Source: Clostridium sp. UBA5530
GTDB taxonomy: Bacteria; Bacillota; Clostridia; Clostridiales; Clostridiaceae
Assembly: GCA_002423705.1 (NCBI GenBank)
Contig: DINW01000051.1
Span: forward strand, 39,670-60,272
Reading direction: 5' to 3'
DNA length: 20,603 nt
In this document: positions 7,983 to 16,513 of the stretch, one piece after another
Position numbering within the stretch: position 1 is the stretch's first letter
Layout of the letters: each line of letters begins with the position of its first letter
The notes under the pieces: generated by a model
The model's input: only the letters and a program-made list of their open reading frames with translations
Databases searched by the model: none
What the model was told of the DNA's origin: nothing
Position numbers and translations under genes: made by a program

Positions 7983-9152
7983 ATGAATAATGCTTTAATA
8001 GAAGGAAACTATAAATGGGACAAGATAAAACAACTTGATGAAGTTGGAAATTTACTGGATCTTGATAACTTAGATAAAAATAGAAAAGATATATTAGAAC
8101 AATATTATAGCATTCTTAATAACATGAAAAATGTGTATATATTTGGAGCTAAAAGTTTAGGAATAAAAGTTTTAAAATTATTAAGGTATATCAACATTGA
8201 ACCAATAGGATTTATAGATAATAATACTAAACTTCAAGGAAACTATGTTGAAGGAAAAATAGTTTTATCATTGAAAGACATAGATAAAGATGAAGACTCA
8301 ATTATTATAGTAGCATCTATTTTCTATATGAATGAAATTATAAGTCAGTTAAAAGAAAATGAATATAAAAATGTTATTCCATATCCTATATTAAGCTTAT
8401 GGAATAAGAATAATTTTCCAGAACATTTTACAATGGAAGATCTATATATGGATTTGATTGAAAATAAAAATAAATATGAGGAATTAATTTATTTGTTGGA
8501 AGACGAAGAGTCAAAGTTTATATTAAAAAATATAATTAAATTTAGAAAAACTTTAAATTTTAAATATATGGATTTATGTTACGACGGTAAAAATACTCAG
8601 TATTTTGATAAAAATATAATTACTTTAAATGAAAATGATGTTTTTGTTGATGGAGGAGCTTTTAATGGGGATTCAACATTAAACTATATATATCAGAGTA
8701 ATAATAAATATAAAAAAATATATTTATTTGAACCAGATAAAGAGTTAATAGAGGCTTCTAAGAGAAATTTAAGTTGTTACAAAAATATAAGTTATAATTG
8801 TATGGGATTATATAAAAAAAATGCCTTTTGTAATTTTAATATTACAGGTGGATTGGATGGAGCAATAAATTCAGAAGGTGATACTAAAATAAAAGTGGTT
8901 TCTTTGGATAGTTATATCAAAGAACCAATAACATTTTTAAAATTAGATATAGAAGGAATGGAAGTAGAAGCAATTAATGGAGCAAGGAAGCATATAGAGT
9001 TATATAAACCAATACTTGCAATATCGGTATATCATTATAGTTCTCATATATGGAAAATTCCTGAATTAATCAAATCCATAAATTCGGGATATAAATTTTA
9101 TTTAAGGCATTATACGAGAAATAGTGCAGATACAGTTTTATACTGTATATAG
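7983..9152 (+). CDS. FkbM-family SAM-dependent methyltransferase with N-terminal Rossmann-like module
   Basis: The protein is 389 aa from ATG 7983, placed 5 bases after GGAGG at 7973-7977. The frame is open further upstream to 7905, but those codons lack an RBS and look non-coding. Residues 48-138 carry the Rossmann-like module (VYIFGAKSLGIKVL, IGFIDNNTKLQG, SIIIVAS). The C-terminal part is an FkbM methyltransferase: SAM-binding VFVDGGAFNGDS at 220-231, IYLFEPD at 246-252, and FLKLDIEGMEVEAI at 318-331, the hallmark FkbM block. FkbM proteins commonly O-methylate sugars or polyketides. Here the acceptor is probably a sugar hydroxyl on the nucleotide sugar or the finished glycan. The next gene begins 24 bases after the stop. 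Confidence 0.88.
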   Translation: MNNALIEGNYKWDKIKQLDEVGNLLDLDNLDKNRKDILEQYYSILNNMKNVYIFGAKSLGIKVLKLLRYINIEPIGFIDNNTKLQGNYVEGKIVLSLKDIDKDEDSIIIVASIFYMNEIISQLKENEYKNVIPYPILSLWNKNNFPEHFTMEDLYMDLIENKNKYEELIYLLEDEESKFILKNIIKFRKTLNFKYMDLCYDGKNTQYFDKNIITLNENDVFVDGGAFNGDSTLNYIYQSNNKYKKIYLFEPDKELIEASKRNLSCYKNISYNCMGLYKKNAFCNFNITGGLDGAINSEGDTKIKVVSLDSYIKEPITFLKLDIEGMEVEAINGARKHIELYKPILAISVYHYSSHIWKIPELIKSINSGYKFYLRHYTRNSADTVLYCI

Positions 9153-9176
9153 GAAAAATTATGTAAGGAGAATAAA

Positions 9177-10349
9177 ATGAAAAAAAAAGTTAATAGATCT
9201 TGTCCTATATGTGGATTCCAGCAGGATGCTGAAATATTAAAAAATATACACTTAGGTGAGTTAGGCAATTCTAAGTTGCCGAATTCATATGATGTTGTAA
9301 GTTGCAAAAAATGTGGCTTTTGTTATGCAGATACTACTGCAACGATGGCAGACTATGATGACTACTATAAAAACTGTAATATATATAGTGAATCTCCCAG
9401 TAAAATATCTGAAAAAGAAAGTGGTTTTGATGTTGCAAAGGATATTATGAATATAGAGTTAACATATGAAAGTAATTTGATTGATATTGGCAGTGGATTT
9501 GGAGATTTTGAATTTAAAGCACAAAAAGAAGGATACAAAAAATTAATAGCTATTGATCCATCTATACATAGTGTTAACAAGTTAAAAAAATATAATATTG
9601 ATGCAAGAGTGGGCAATGTATATGATGAACCTGATGATCAATTAAAAAATACAATGGATGCTGTATTTTTTATGGCGGTTTTGGAACATATGTTATTTCC
9701 ACAAAAAGCTATAGAACAAATAGCAAAATATTTAAAGCCTGAGGGCAAATTATTTATATGGATCCCTGATTATGGAAATTTACATAAGAATTTAACTCAA
9801 CAGCCTAATAATTTTAATTATGAACACATAAATTACTTTTCAAAACAATCTTTAAATAATCTCTTAAGTTTATATGGATTTGAGGAAATATTTAGTACAA
9901 CCAAACCCTCTTCCAATAACTCGTTTCAGGAGTATCAACTTCTATGTGTATATGCCTTTACTAATAAAAAAATGACCATAGAAAGAGATGAATTAACCCA
10001 AAAGTCGATTTGCGAATATTTTAATATTCAAAGTAGAGAAGAGAAGGAAAGATTAAAAAAAATAAATCACATACAGAAAATGAATGAAGAGATAATAATT
10101 TGGGGAACTGGGGCATTTGTGATGAATTTGCTAGTAAACACATCCTTAAATAAATGTAATATTATTGCATATGTTGATAATAACCCCTTAAAGATTGGAG
10201 AAAATTTCCAAGGGAAAAAGATAATATCTCCAACAAAGTTAAAAAATATGAGTAATACTATATTAATCGCGTCAATGCTTTATGCTGAAGACATACAAAA
10301 TCAAATTAAAGATATGAAACTAAAAAATAAAGTTATAATTTTAAGATAA
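9177..10349 (+). CDS. Class I SAM methyltransferase with zinc-binding N-terminus and Rossmann-like C-terminus (sugar C-methyltransferase-like)
   Basis: The protein is 390 aa. It has two Cys pairs, C9-x2-C12 and C43-x2-C46, as a zinc ribbon. A Rossmann SAM-binding domain has LIDIGSGFGD at 101-110, acidic IAIDPS at 124-129 and AVLEHMLFP at 167-175. The C-terminal module at 304-366 has IIIWGTGAFVMNLL, IIAYVDNNPLKIGE and TILIAS. Zinc-binding, methyltransferase and C-terminal nucleotide-fold domains in this order define the TylC3/NovU-type sugar C-methyltransferases, which act on NDP-4-keto sugars at C3 or C5. EHINYFS at 216-222 fits that family. The substrate could be the CDP-4-keto-sugar made by RfbG, competing with or following RfbH, or a different sugar. 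The RBS AAGGAG at 9165-9170 supports the ATG at 9177. The C-terminal module matches the N-terminal modules of three neighbours. Confidence 0.85.
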   Translation: MKKKVNRSCPICGFQQDAEILKNIHLGELGNSKLPNSYDVVSCKKCGFCYADTTATMADYDDYYKNCNIYSESPSKISEKESGFDVAKDIMNIELTYESNLIDIGSGFGDFEFKAQKEGYKKLIAIDPSIHSVNKLKKYNIDARVGNVYDEPDDQLKNTMDAVFFMAVLEHMLFPQKAIEQIAKYLKPEGKLFIWIPDYGNLHKNLTQQPNNFNYEHINYFSKQSLNNLLSLYGFEEIFSTTKPSSNNSFQEYQLLCVYAFTNKKMTIERDELTQKSICEYFNIQSREEKERLKKINHIQKMNEEIIIWGTGAFVMNLLVNTSLNKCNIIAYVDNNPLKIGENFQGKKIISPTKLKNMSNTILIASMLYAEDIQNQIKDMKLKNKVIILR

Positions 10350-10367
10350 TATACTTATGAGGTTAAT

Positions 10368-11246
10368 ATGAAAAAAATACTAATAACAGGATCTACTGGA
10401 TTTATAGGTAAAAACCTAACAGAAACCCTAGAAAGGGAATATAACATCTATAATCCTACAAAAAAAGAATTGGATTTAATAAATACAAAAAATGTGGAAA
10501 ATTATTTAAAGAAAAATAAATTTGATGTAGTTATTCATGCAGCAAATACAAATTCTACTCGAAATATTAATACTACAAGTTATGAAATCATAGACAGAAA
10601 TTTAAGAATGTTTTTTAACTTAGAAAGGTGTAACGCATATTATGGCAAGATGTACTATTTTGGATCAGGTGCAGAGTATGATATGCGAAACTATATCCCT
10701 AATATGGATGAAGAATATTTTGGACAGAACATTCCTCAAGATCCATATGGATTTTCAAAATATGTAATGTCACAAGAAACTATGAAAAATAATAATATAT
10801 ATGATTTAAGGTTGTTTGGGGTGTTCGGGAAATATGAAGAATGGGAACGAAGATTCATATCTAATGCTATATGTAGATGTATCTATGACTTGCCAATAAC
10901 TATAAAGCAAAATGTATATTTTGACTATCTTTATGTGGATGATTTAGTAAACATAATGAAATGGTTTATTGAAAATACTCCCCAAAATAAGCATTATAAT
11001 GTCTGTACTAGCGATAAAATAAGCTTATTAGAGCTAGGAGAAAGGGTTTTGCAAAGAAGTGGTAAAAACTTAGATATAATAATATCCCAGCCAGGGTTAA
11101 AGAGAGAATATACTGGATGTAATAAAAGACTTTTAAATGAAATAGGATGCGTGAACTTTACCAGTATAGATTTAGCCATAAATAATTTATACAAATATTA
11201 TTTGGCTCATAAAAAACATATAGATATTAAAAAATTATTAGTTTAA
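10368..11246 (+). CDS. NAD(P)-dependent extended SDR (sugar epimerase/reductase)
   Basis: The protein is 292 aa. The cofactor motif G8-STGFIG-14 follows a hydrophobic strand, VVIHAAN is at 54-60, a serine candidate lies in YFGSGAEY (97-104), and the catalytic Y127-x3-K131 pair is in DPYGFSK. The family reduces or epimerises nucleotide-sugar keto groups. In yersiniose synthesis YerF, an SDR, reduces the acetyl side chain added by YerE. In Salmonella the SDR RfbJ reduces the 4-keto group of the CDP-3,6-dideoxy sugar to abequose. This is the only spare SDR beside rfbG, so it is the candidate for that last step, but I see no residue that decides between these roles or a GDP/dTDP-sugar reductase. 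The RBS is a modest GAGG at 10359-10362. Confidence 0.8.
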   Translation: MKKILITGSTGFIGKNLTETLEREYNIYNPTKKELDLINTKNVENYLKKNKFDVVIHAANTNSTRNINTTSYEIIDRNLRMFFNLERCNAYYGKMYYFGSGAEYDMRNYIPNMDEEYFGQNIPQDPYGFSKYVMSQETMKNNNIYDLRLFGVFGKYEEWERRFISNAICRCIYDLPITIKQNVYFDYLYVDDLVNIMKWFIENTPQNKHYNVCTSDKISLLELGERVLQRSGKNLDIIISQPGLKREYTGCNKRLLNEIGCVNFTSIDLAINNLYKYYLAHKKHIDIKKLLV

Positions 11247-11290
11247 GAATTATAATATATGAAGAATATTAGAGATGGGAAGAGAATCTT

Positions 11291-12967
11291 ATGTATAAAA
11301 ATAAAATTATAGTAAATAAAATTCTTGAAATGATAGATACACTTATTGAAGCTAGTAAATACTTATGTAGATTTGTTAACGATAGTAACTATGTAGAATT
11401 TCAAAATGTATCATTAGAAATGAATAATATGCTTAAGAGTATCTACAAAACTTTATGTAAAATTAAAAAGGAAGAAGATATAGTTAATGTTGATCTTATT
11501 TGTGAGTCTGTTATGTTTTCATTAAATAGAATTAGAATACTCTCAAAATCTAGAAGTGAAAAAACTTTGAGTAAATTAGAATTTGAACTTGTCCCGTTAT
11601 TACAAGAAATGTATTCCCAATTTTATTTTTGGAGTTATATTTATGGTGATAAGGATAGAGTGAATGAATACTATAGAAATGAAATGTTAAATTTATGCAG
11701 TAATAAATATATAGATTTATCAGAAAAAAAAGGTAAGTACAAATATGATCTTTCTATTGTAGTGATTGGATATAATAAATTAGAGTATACAAAGCAGTGT
11801 ATTGAAAATCTACTTAATTATGTACAGTGTAATATCAAATATGAATTAATATTAGTGAATCACGGATCAGAAGATGGGACAAAAGAATATTTTGAATTTA
11901 TTTCCCCTACAAAACAATTAGATATATTTAGAAACGGTGGGGGCATAGCTGCAGTGAGTAGAATAATAGAGGGAAAATATACTTTATCAATAAGCAATGA
12001 TGTAATAATAACAAAAAATTGTATAGAAAATATGATAAGATGCATAAAATCAGATGAAAATATAGCATGGGTTGTGCCATCAACACCTAATGTAAGTAAC
12101 TTTCAAACTATAGAGGGAAAATATAGTAATATAGAAGAAATGCATAACTTTGCAGAAAAAAATAACATTAGTAATATTTATAGATGGGAACAAAGAAGTA
12201 AGCTATGCAATCCTATAGATTTGGCTAAAAGCAGTGCATTTTATTCTTCAAAAGGAATCAATTTTTGGGGACATGTCTGTGGAAAAAACCAATTTTCTTT
12301 TCCAGATGATAAAATAAGCTACTTATTAAGGCGAAATGGGTATAAGATGGTTCTAGCAAAAGATGCTTATTGCTATCACTTTGGCAGTGTAACCTTAAAG
12401 GAAGAAATAGTAAACTGTAAAGATGAAAAAACTAATAAAAATATTTTTTATGAACAGGGAAGGGCTGAATTTAAAGAGGCTTTTGGAATAGATCCATGGG
12501 GAACAGGATTTTGTTGGGATCCCCAGTTGTTTGCTTATCTGCCATGTAATGATACAGACCATGTAGATATATTAGGTGTTAATTGTGGAATAGGAAGTAA
12601 CCCACTTAAAATAAGAGAAAGCATAAAAGAAAATGTACATAATTTAGATGCCGTTATATATAATGTTACAGACGAACAATGCTATGTGGAGGATTTAAAA
12701 GGTGTTTCAGATATAGCTCAATATGTAGAATCTATTGAGAATCTACCAGAGGCTTTAGACAACACTGATTTTAAATATATAGTCCTTGAAAGCAATCTAG
12801 AGAAATATAAAGAACCCACCACTATTGTTGAAAAGTTAAAACAAAGGCTTAAAAAGGAAGGAATTTTGGCAGTTAAGTGTTCAGAAAAATATTTAAAGGC
12901 AAAAGTAGTGGCTAAGTATCCTAATTCAATAGAGGCTGGGCAGTGGATAATTTTAAAGAATCTTTAA
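11291..12967 (+). CDS. GT2 glycosyltransferase with helical N-terminus and degenerate methyltransferase-like C-terminus
   Basis: The protein is 558 aa. Residues 1-150 are predicted helical and not recognised. A GT-A fold GT2 domain runs about 153-390: LSIVVIGYNKLEYTKQCIENL, ELILVNHGSEDGT at 185-197, and SND at 235-237 in the place of the metal-binding DxD. YHFGS, common near the end of such domains, follows. From about 425 to the end is a Rossmann-like segment starting VDILGVNCGIGS. It resembles a SAM-binding motif I, but Asn replaces the Gly before Cys, and no clear acidic motif II is seen. The same GT2 plus methyltransferase-like order occurs in the large protein at 16514. It likely transfers a sugar in the cytoplasm. 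The RBS is weak (GGGAAGAGAA). rfbG starts 11 bases after the stop, with its RBS overlapping it. Confidence 0.82.
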   Translation: MYKNKIIVNKILEMIDTLIEASKYLCRFVNDSNYVEFQNVSLEMNNMLKSIYKTLCKIKKEEDIVNVDLICESVMFSLNRIRILSKSRSEKTLSKLEFELVPLLQEMYSQFYFWSYIYGDKDRVNEYYRNEMLNLCSNKYIDLSEKKGKYKYDLSIVVIGYNKLEYTKQCIENLLNYVQCNIKYELILVNHGSEDGTKEYFEFISPTKQLDIFRNGGGIAAVSRIIEGKYTLSISNDVIITKNCIENMIRCIKSDENIAWVVPSTPNVSNFQTIEGKYSNIEEMHNFAEKNNISNIYRWEQRSKLCNPIDLAKSSAFYSSKGINFWGHVCGKNQFSFPDDKISYLLRRNGYKMVLAKDAYCYHFGSVTLKEEIVNCKDEKTNKNIFYEQGRAEFKEAFGIDPWGTGFCWDPQLFAYLPCNDTDHVDILGVNCGIGSNPLKIRESIKENVHNLDAVIYNVTDEQCYVEDLKGVSDIAQYVESIENLPEALDNTDFKYIVLESNLEKYKEPTTIVEKLKQRLKKEGILAVKCSEKYLKAKVVAKYPNSIEAGQWIILKNL

Positions 12968-12978
12968 GGAGAAATATT

Positions 12979-14067
12979 ATGACTGTTTTTAAAGATACAT
13001 ATAAAAATAAAAAAGTTTTAATTACAGGTGCTACTGGTTTTAAGGGCACCTGGCTTTCTATGTGGCTTAGAAGTTTAGGGGCACAGGTTATAGGATACTC
13101 ATTATTGCCGGATACTACTCCTTCAATGTTTAACATATGCCATATGAAAGACAAAATCACTAGCATAATAGGTGATGTGAGAGATTATGAAAGTCTAGAG
13201 AAGGTATGTATGGAATATGAACCAAATATAATATTTCATTTAGCGGCACAACCTTTAGTAAGGTTATCTTATAAAGAGCCTTTAAAGACCTATGAAACTA
13301 ATGTTATGGGAACTGCCAACATATTAGAAGCAGCAAAAAATTGTGATAGTGTGGAAGCTGTTATAGTGATTACCACAGATAAATGTTATGAAAACAAAGA
13401 ATGGGTATATGGATACAGAGAAAATGATCCAATGGGAGGATATGATCCTTACAGCTCCAGTAAAGGCTGTGTAGAACTCATAGTTTCTTCTTATAGAAAT
13501 AGTTTTTATAATGATAAAAGAGTACCATTGGCCTCTGCAAGAGCAGGCAATGTTATAGGTGGTGGTGATTGGGCAGAGGATAGGCTTATACCGGATTTTG
13601 TAAGAGCTGTATGTCAAAATAATAATATAATAATAAGAAATCCCTTAGCTACTAGACCATGGCAGCATGTACTAGAACCATTATCAGGGTATTTATGGCT
13701 AGGAGCACTAATGGTCAAAGATAAAGAAAAGTATAACAGTGGATGGAACTTTGGTCCAAGGGATTCAGACATTTTAAATGTAGAAGATATATTAAGACTT
13801 TGCATATCATCATGGGGAAAAGGAGCAATGAAATTTCATGAAGGTTATAATCCTCATGAAGCAAATTCCTTAAAATTAGACATAAGCAAGGCCAATACTT
13901 ATTTAAAATGGAAGCCGGTTAAAGATGTAAAGGCCGCTGTATATGATACTATTGATTGGTATAAAACCTATTATGAAACCAACAAAAATATGTATGATTA
14001 TACTATAAAGCAAATACACGAATATGAAGATAAAGGAAAAGAATTAGGTTTGATTTGGAGTGAATGA
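12979..14067 (+). CDS. rfbG: CDP-glucose 4,6-dehydratase RfbG
   Basis: Converts CDP-glucose to CDP-6-deoxy-4-keto-glucose using tightly bound NAD. The protein is 362 aa, near the family's usual 360. The cofactor motif is GATGFKG at 17-23. FHLAAQPLVRLSYKEPLKT at 86-104 is diagnostic of the CDP-glucose branch, TTDKCY is at 132-137, and the catalytic Y158-x3-K162 is in DPYSSSK. ARAGNVIGGGDW and TRPWQHVLEPLSGYL are further signature blocks. I chose ATG 12979 because AAGGAGA at 12966-12972 precedes it; an upstream in-frame ATG at 12943 lies inside the preceding gene and lacks an RBS. It is coupled to rfbH, whose ATG follows one base after this stop. Confidence 0.96.
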   Translation: MTVFKDTYKNKKVLITGATGFKGTWLSMWLRSLGAQVIGYSLLPDTTPSMFNICHMKDKITSIIGDVRDYESLEKVCMEYEPNIIFHLAAQPLVRLSYKEPLKTYETNVMGTANILEAAKNCDSVEAVIVITTDKCYENKEWVYGYRENDPMGGYDPYSSSKGCVELIVSSYRNSFYNDKRVPLASARAGNVIGGGDWAEDRLIPDFVRAVCQNNNIIIRNPLATRPWQHVLEPLSGYLWLGALMVKDKEKYNSGWNFGPRDSDILNVEDILRLCISSWGKGAMKFHEGYNPHEANSLKLDISKANTYLKWKPVKDVKAAVYDTIDWYKTYYETNKNMYDYTIKQIHEYEDKGKELGLIWSE

Positions 14068-14068
14068 T

Positions 14069-15370
14069 ATGATTGATAGAATAGAAGTTTTAGAGAAGGC
14101 AAAGGAATTTTATAAGGAAAATAATAAAGAAAAAGTATTTGAACCAGGGAAGACCTATATACCAGCATCAGGTAAAATCATAGATGAAGAAGATTTATCA
14201 AACCTTATAGATGCGTCTTTAGATATGTGGCTTACATCAGGAAGATATGGAGATGAATTTGAAAAGAATTTTTCAAGTTTTTTAGGAATAAATTATTGTT
14301 CCATTGTTAACTCAGGATCATCAGCAAACTTAATCGCTATGACTGCATTAACCTCCTATAAACTAGGTGAAAGAAGGCTAAAGGAGGGTGATGAGGTTAT
14401 AACTGTGGCGGCAGGTTTTCCTACTACCATAGCACCTATAGTTCAAAATAAATTAATTCCTGTATTTGTAGATGTGGATTTGGAAACCTATAATATAAAT
14501 ACTGATGATTTAGAAAAAGCTATTTCTCAAAATACTAGAGCCATAATGATAGCCCATACTTTAGGAAATCCATTTAATTTAAACGAAGTAATGAGAATTG
14601 CTGAAAAGTATAATCTTTGGGTTATAGAAGATAACTGTGATGCCCTTGGTTCAAAATATGAGGGTAAATATACAGGGACTTTTGGTCATATATCTACCTA
14701 TAGTTTTTATCCAGCCCACCATATAACCATGGGAGAAGGTGGTGCTGTAGCTACTAATAACTTAGAACTACATAATATAATAAGATCTATAAGGGACTGG
14801 GGAAGGGATTGCATATGTCCTCCAGGAAAAGATAATTTTTGTGGCAAAAGGTTTACTCAGCAACATGGAGAACTTCCTATAGGATATGACCATAAGTATG
14901 TTTATTCTCATCTAGGATACAACTTAAAAGTCACTGATATGCAAGCGGCCATTGGAGTATCTCAATTAAAAAAGTTGCCCTATTTTATTGAGAGAAGAAA
15001 AGAAAATTATAGAAAGCTATATGATGAATTAAAGAAGTTTGAGCAATATTTAATTTTGCCAAGACCTACAGAAAATAGTGAACCTAGCTGGTTTGGTTTC
15101 CCTATAACCTTGAAAGAAAATAGTGATTATGATAGAAATACTTTAATTAAATTTTTAGAACAAAGGAAAATAGGGACAAGATTGCTTTTTGCAGGAAACA
15201 TATTAAGGCAGCCTTTATGGATAGAAAATAATATTTCATGTAGGATTATTGGAGACTTAAAAAACACAGATACAATTATGAATAGCACATTTTGGATAGG
15301 TGTTTGGCCTGGTATTGATGATAAAAGAATTAAATATATAACAGAGATTTTTAAAGAATTTTTTAATTAA
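14069..15370 (+). CDS. rfbH: CDP-4-keto-6-deoxyglucose 3-dehydrase RfbH (E1)
   Basis: PMP- and [2Fe-2S]-dependent enzyme that removes the C3 hydroxyl of CDP-6-deoxy-4-keto-glucose with a partner reductase. The protein is 433 aa from ATG 14069, 8 bases after GGAG at 14057-14060; a GTG start at 14060 is possible but overlaps the RBS. The aspartate-aminotransferase fold has the PLP Lys replaced by His: H217 in YSFYPAHHITMGEGG, the defining trait of E1. The cysteine pattern C190-x57-C248-x1-C250-x7-C258 is exactly the [2Fe-2S] motif described for Yersinia E1, so the cluster should be intact. The dedicated reductase (RfbI/AscD/E3) is not in this window. A general ferredoxin or flavodoxin system may serve, as reported for the related SpnQ. 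Confidence 0.96.
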   Translation: MIDRIEVLEKAKEFYKENNKEKVFEPGKTYIPASGKIIDEEDLSNLIDASLDMWLTSGRYGDEFEKNFSSFLGINYCSIVNSGSSANLIAMTALTSYKLGERRLKEGDEVITVAAGFPTTIAPIVQNKLIPVFVDVDLETYNINTDDLEKAISQNTRAIMIAHTLGNPFNLNEVMRIAEKYNLWVIEDNCDALGSKYEGKYTGTFGHISTYSFYPAHHITMGEGGAVATNNLELHNIIRSIRDWGRDCICPPGKDNFCGKRFTQQHGELPIGYDHKYVYSHLGYNLKVTDMQAAIGVSQLKKLPYFIERRKENYRKLYDELKKFEQYLILPRPTENSEPSWFGFPITLKENSDYDRNTLIKFLEQRKIGTRLLFAGNILRQPLWIENNISCRIIGDLKNTDTIMNSTFWIGVWPGIDDKRIKYITEIFKEFFN

Positions 15371-15390
15371 GAAAGAAAAGAGAGAATGGC

Positions 15391-16440
15391 ATGATAAGTT
15401 TATGTATGATTGTTAAAGATGAAGAAGCCACCTTAGAAAGGTGTCTAGAAAGTGTGAAATCCTTTGTAGATGAAATAATTGTTGTAGATACAGGTTCAAG
15501 AGATAAGACTAGAGAAATAGCTTTAGGGTTTACAGATAAAGTATTTGACTTTCCATGGTGCAACAACTTTGCAAAGGCAAGGAATTTTTCTATAGCTCAA
15601 GCCTCTAATGATTGGATCTTAGTGTTGGATGCTGATGAAGAAACTGTGTCTTTTCACAAAGAGAACCTACAAAAAATAGTAGGTAAAGACGATAAAGTCA
15701 TAGGAAGAATAAAAAGAAAAAACATATTTAATGATGGATTTGATGATACAATTTATAATGAACGAGTAAATAGATTTTTTAATAAAAAATACTTTAAATA
15801 TGAAGGTATTATCCATGAACAAATAATTTCTATAAGTAATGATAAATTAAATACTGTAAATATACCCATAGAGGTGAATCATGTTGGATATACAAAAGAG
15901 GTAATGGATAGAACAAGAAAGTTACATAGAAATATAACTTTGCTAGAAAAAGCATTAGAAGGCAATAAAGAAGATTCATATATACTCTATCAATTAGGCA
16001 AAAGCTATTATATGAAAAAAGACTATGATAAGGCAAACAAATTTTTTGAGTTTTCAATGAAGTATATGGATAATTTTCAATATGAATATGCACTAGATAC
16101 AGTAATAACATATGGATATTCCTTAATTAAAAGTGAAAGATTTAATGAGTTAAATAAAATTTTAAATTTAGAAAGGTACTACAAAAATTATGTAGACTTC
16201 CAATTTCTGAAAGCTTTAATCCTTATGAACCTAGGTGAGTTTCAAAAGTCTGTAGATACTTTTTTATTATGTACAACTATGGGGGAAGGAACCATTGATG
16301 GAGTAAACTCATATAAGGCCTTTTATAACATAGGTGTTATGTGGGAATGCCTTGGAAATATTGAGGAAGCTATAAGGTACTATGAAAAGAGTAGTCCATA
16401 TGTTCCTGCTAAAAACAGATTAATAAACATTAAAAAGTAA
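15391..16440 (+). CDS. GT2 glycosyltransferase with C-terminal TPR segment (SunS-like)
   Basis: The protein is 349 aa. The GT-A domain spans residues 1 to about 180: ISLCMIVKDEEATLERCLESV at the very N-terminus, IIVVDTGSRDKT at 29-40 and WILVLDADEE at 75-84 with an intact D80-A-D82 metal site. EGIIHEQI and NHVGY, typical of the SunS / beta-glucosyltransferase-like subgroup, follow. From about 195 to the end are TPR-like helical pairs (LGKSYYMKKDYDKANKFF; IGVMWECLGNIEEAIRYYEKS). TPR segments often dimerise or bind protein acceptors, so a protein or peptide target is plausible. It starts 20 bases after rfbH with a weak RBS (AGAGAATGG). The sugar donor may be the CDP-sugar made by the cluster. 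Confidence 0.85.
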   Translation: MISLCMIVKDEEATLERCLESVKSFVDEIIVVDTGSRDKTREIALGFTDKVFDFPWCNNFAKARNFSIAQASNDWILVLDADEETVSFHKENLQKIVGKDDKVIGRIKRKNIFNDGFDDTIYNERVNRFFNKKYFKYEGIIHEQIISISNDKLNTVNIPIEVNHVGYTKEVMDRTRKLHRNITLLEKALEGNKEDSYILYQLGKSYYMKKDYDKANKFFEFSMKYMDNFQYEYALDTVITYGYSLIKSERFNELNKILNLERYYKNYVDFQFLKALILMNLGEFQKSVDTFLLCTTMGEGTIDGVNSYKAFYNIGVMWECLGNIEEAIRYYEKSSPYVPAKNRLINIKK

Positions 16441-16513
16441 AACTTTTAATGGTATTAAGGCTGGATTTGTGAGCATATGAAAAATGTACTAGGCATTGGA
16501 AGGGGTAATCTAG
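16441..16513. other. Short intergenic spacer
   Basis: A 73-base gap between the GT2-TPR gene and the giant fusion gene. It contains the purine-rich ribosome site of the latter (GGAAGGGG) and no recognisable terminator or promoter, so read-through from the preceding gene is likely. Confidence 0.5.

Noticed and set aside
13324..13805. Minus-strand open frames inside rfbG
   Set aside because: They lie opposite strongly conserved rfbG sequence and have no RBS or family.
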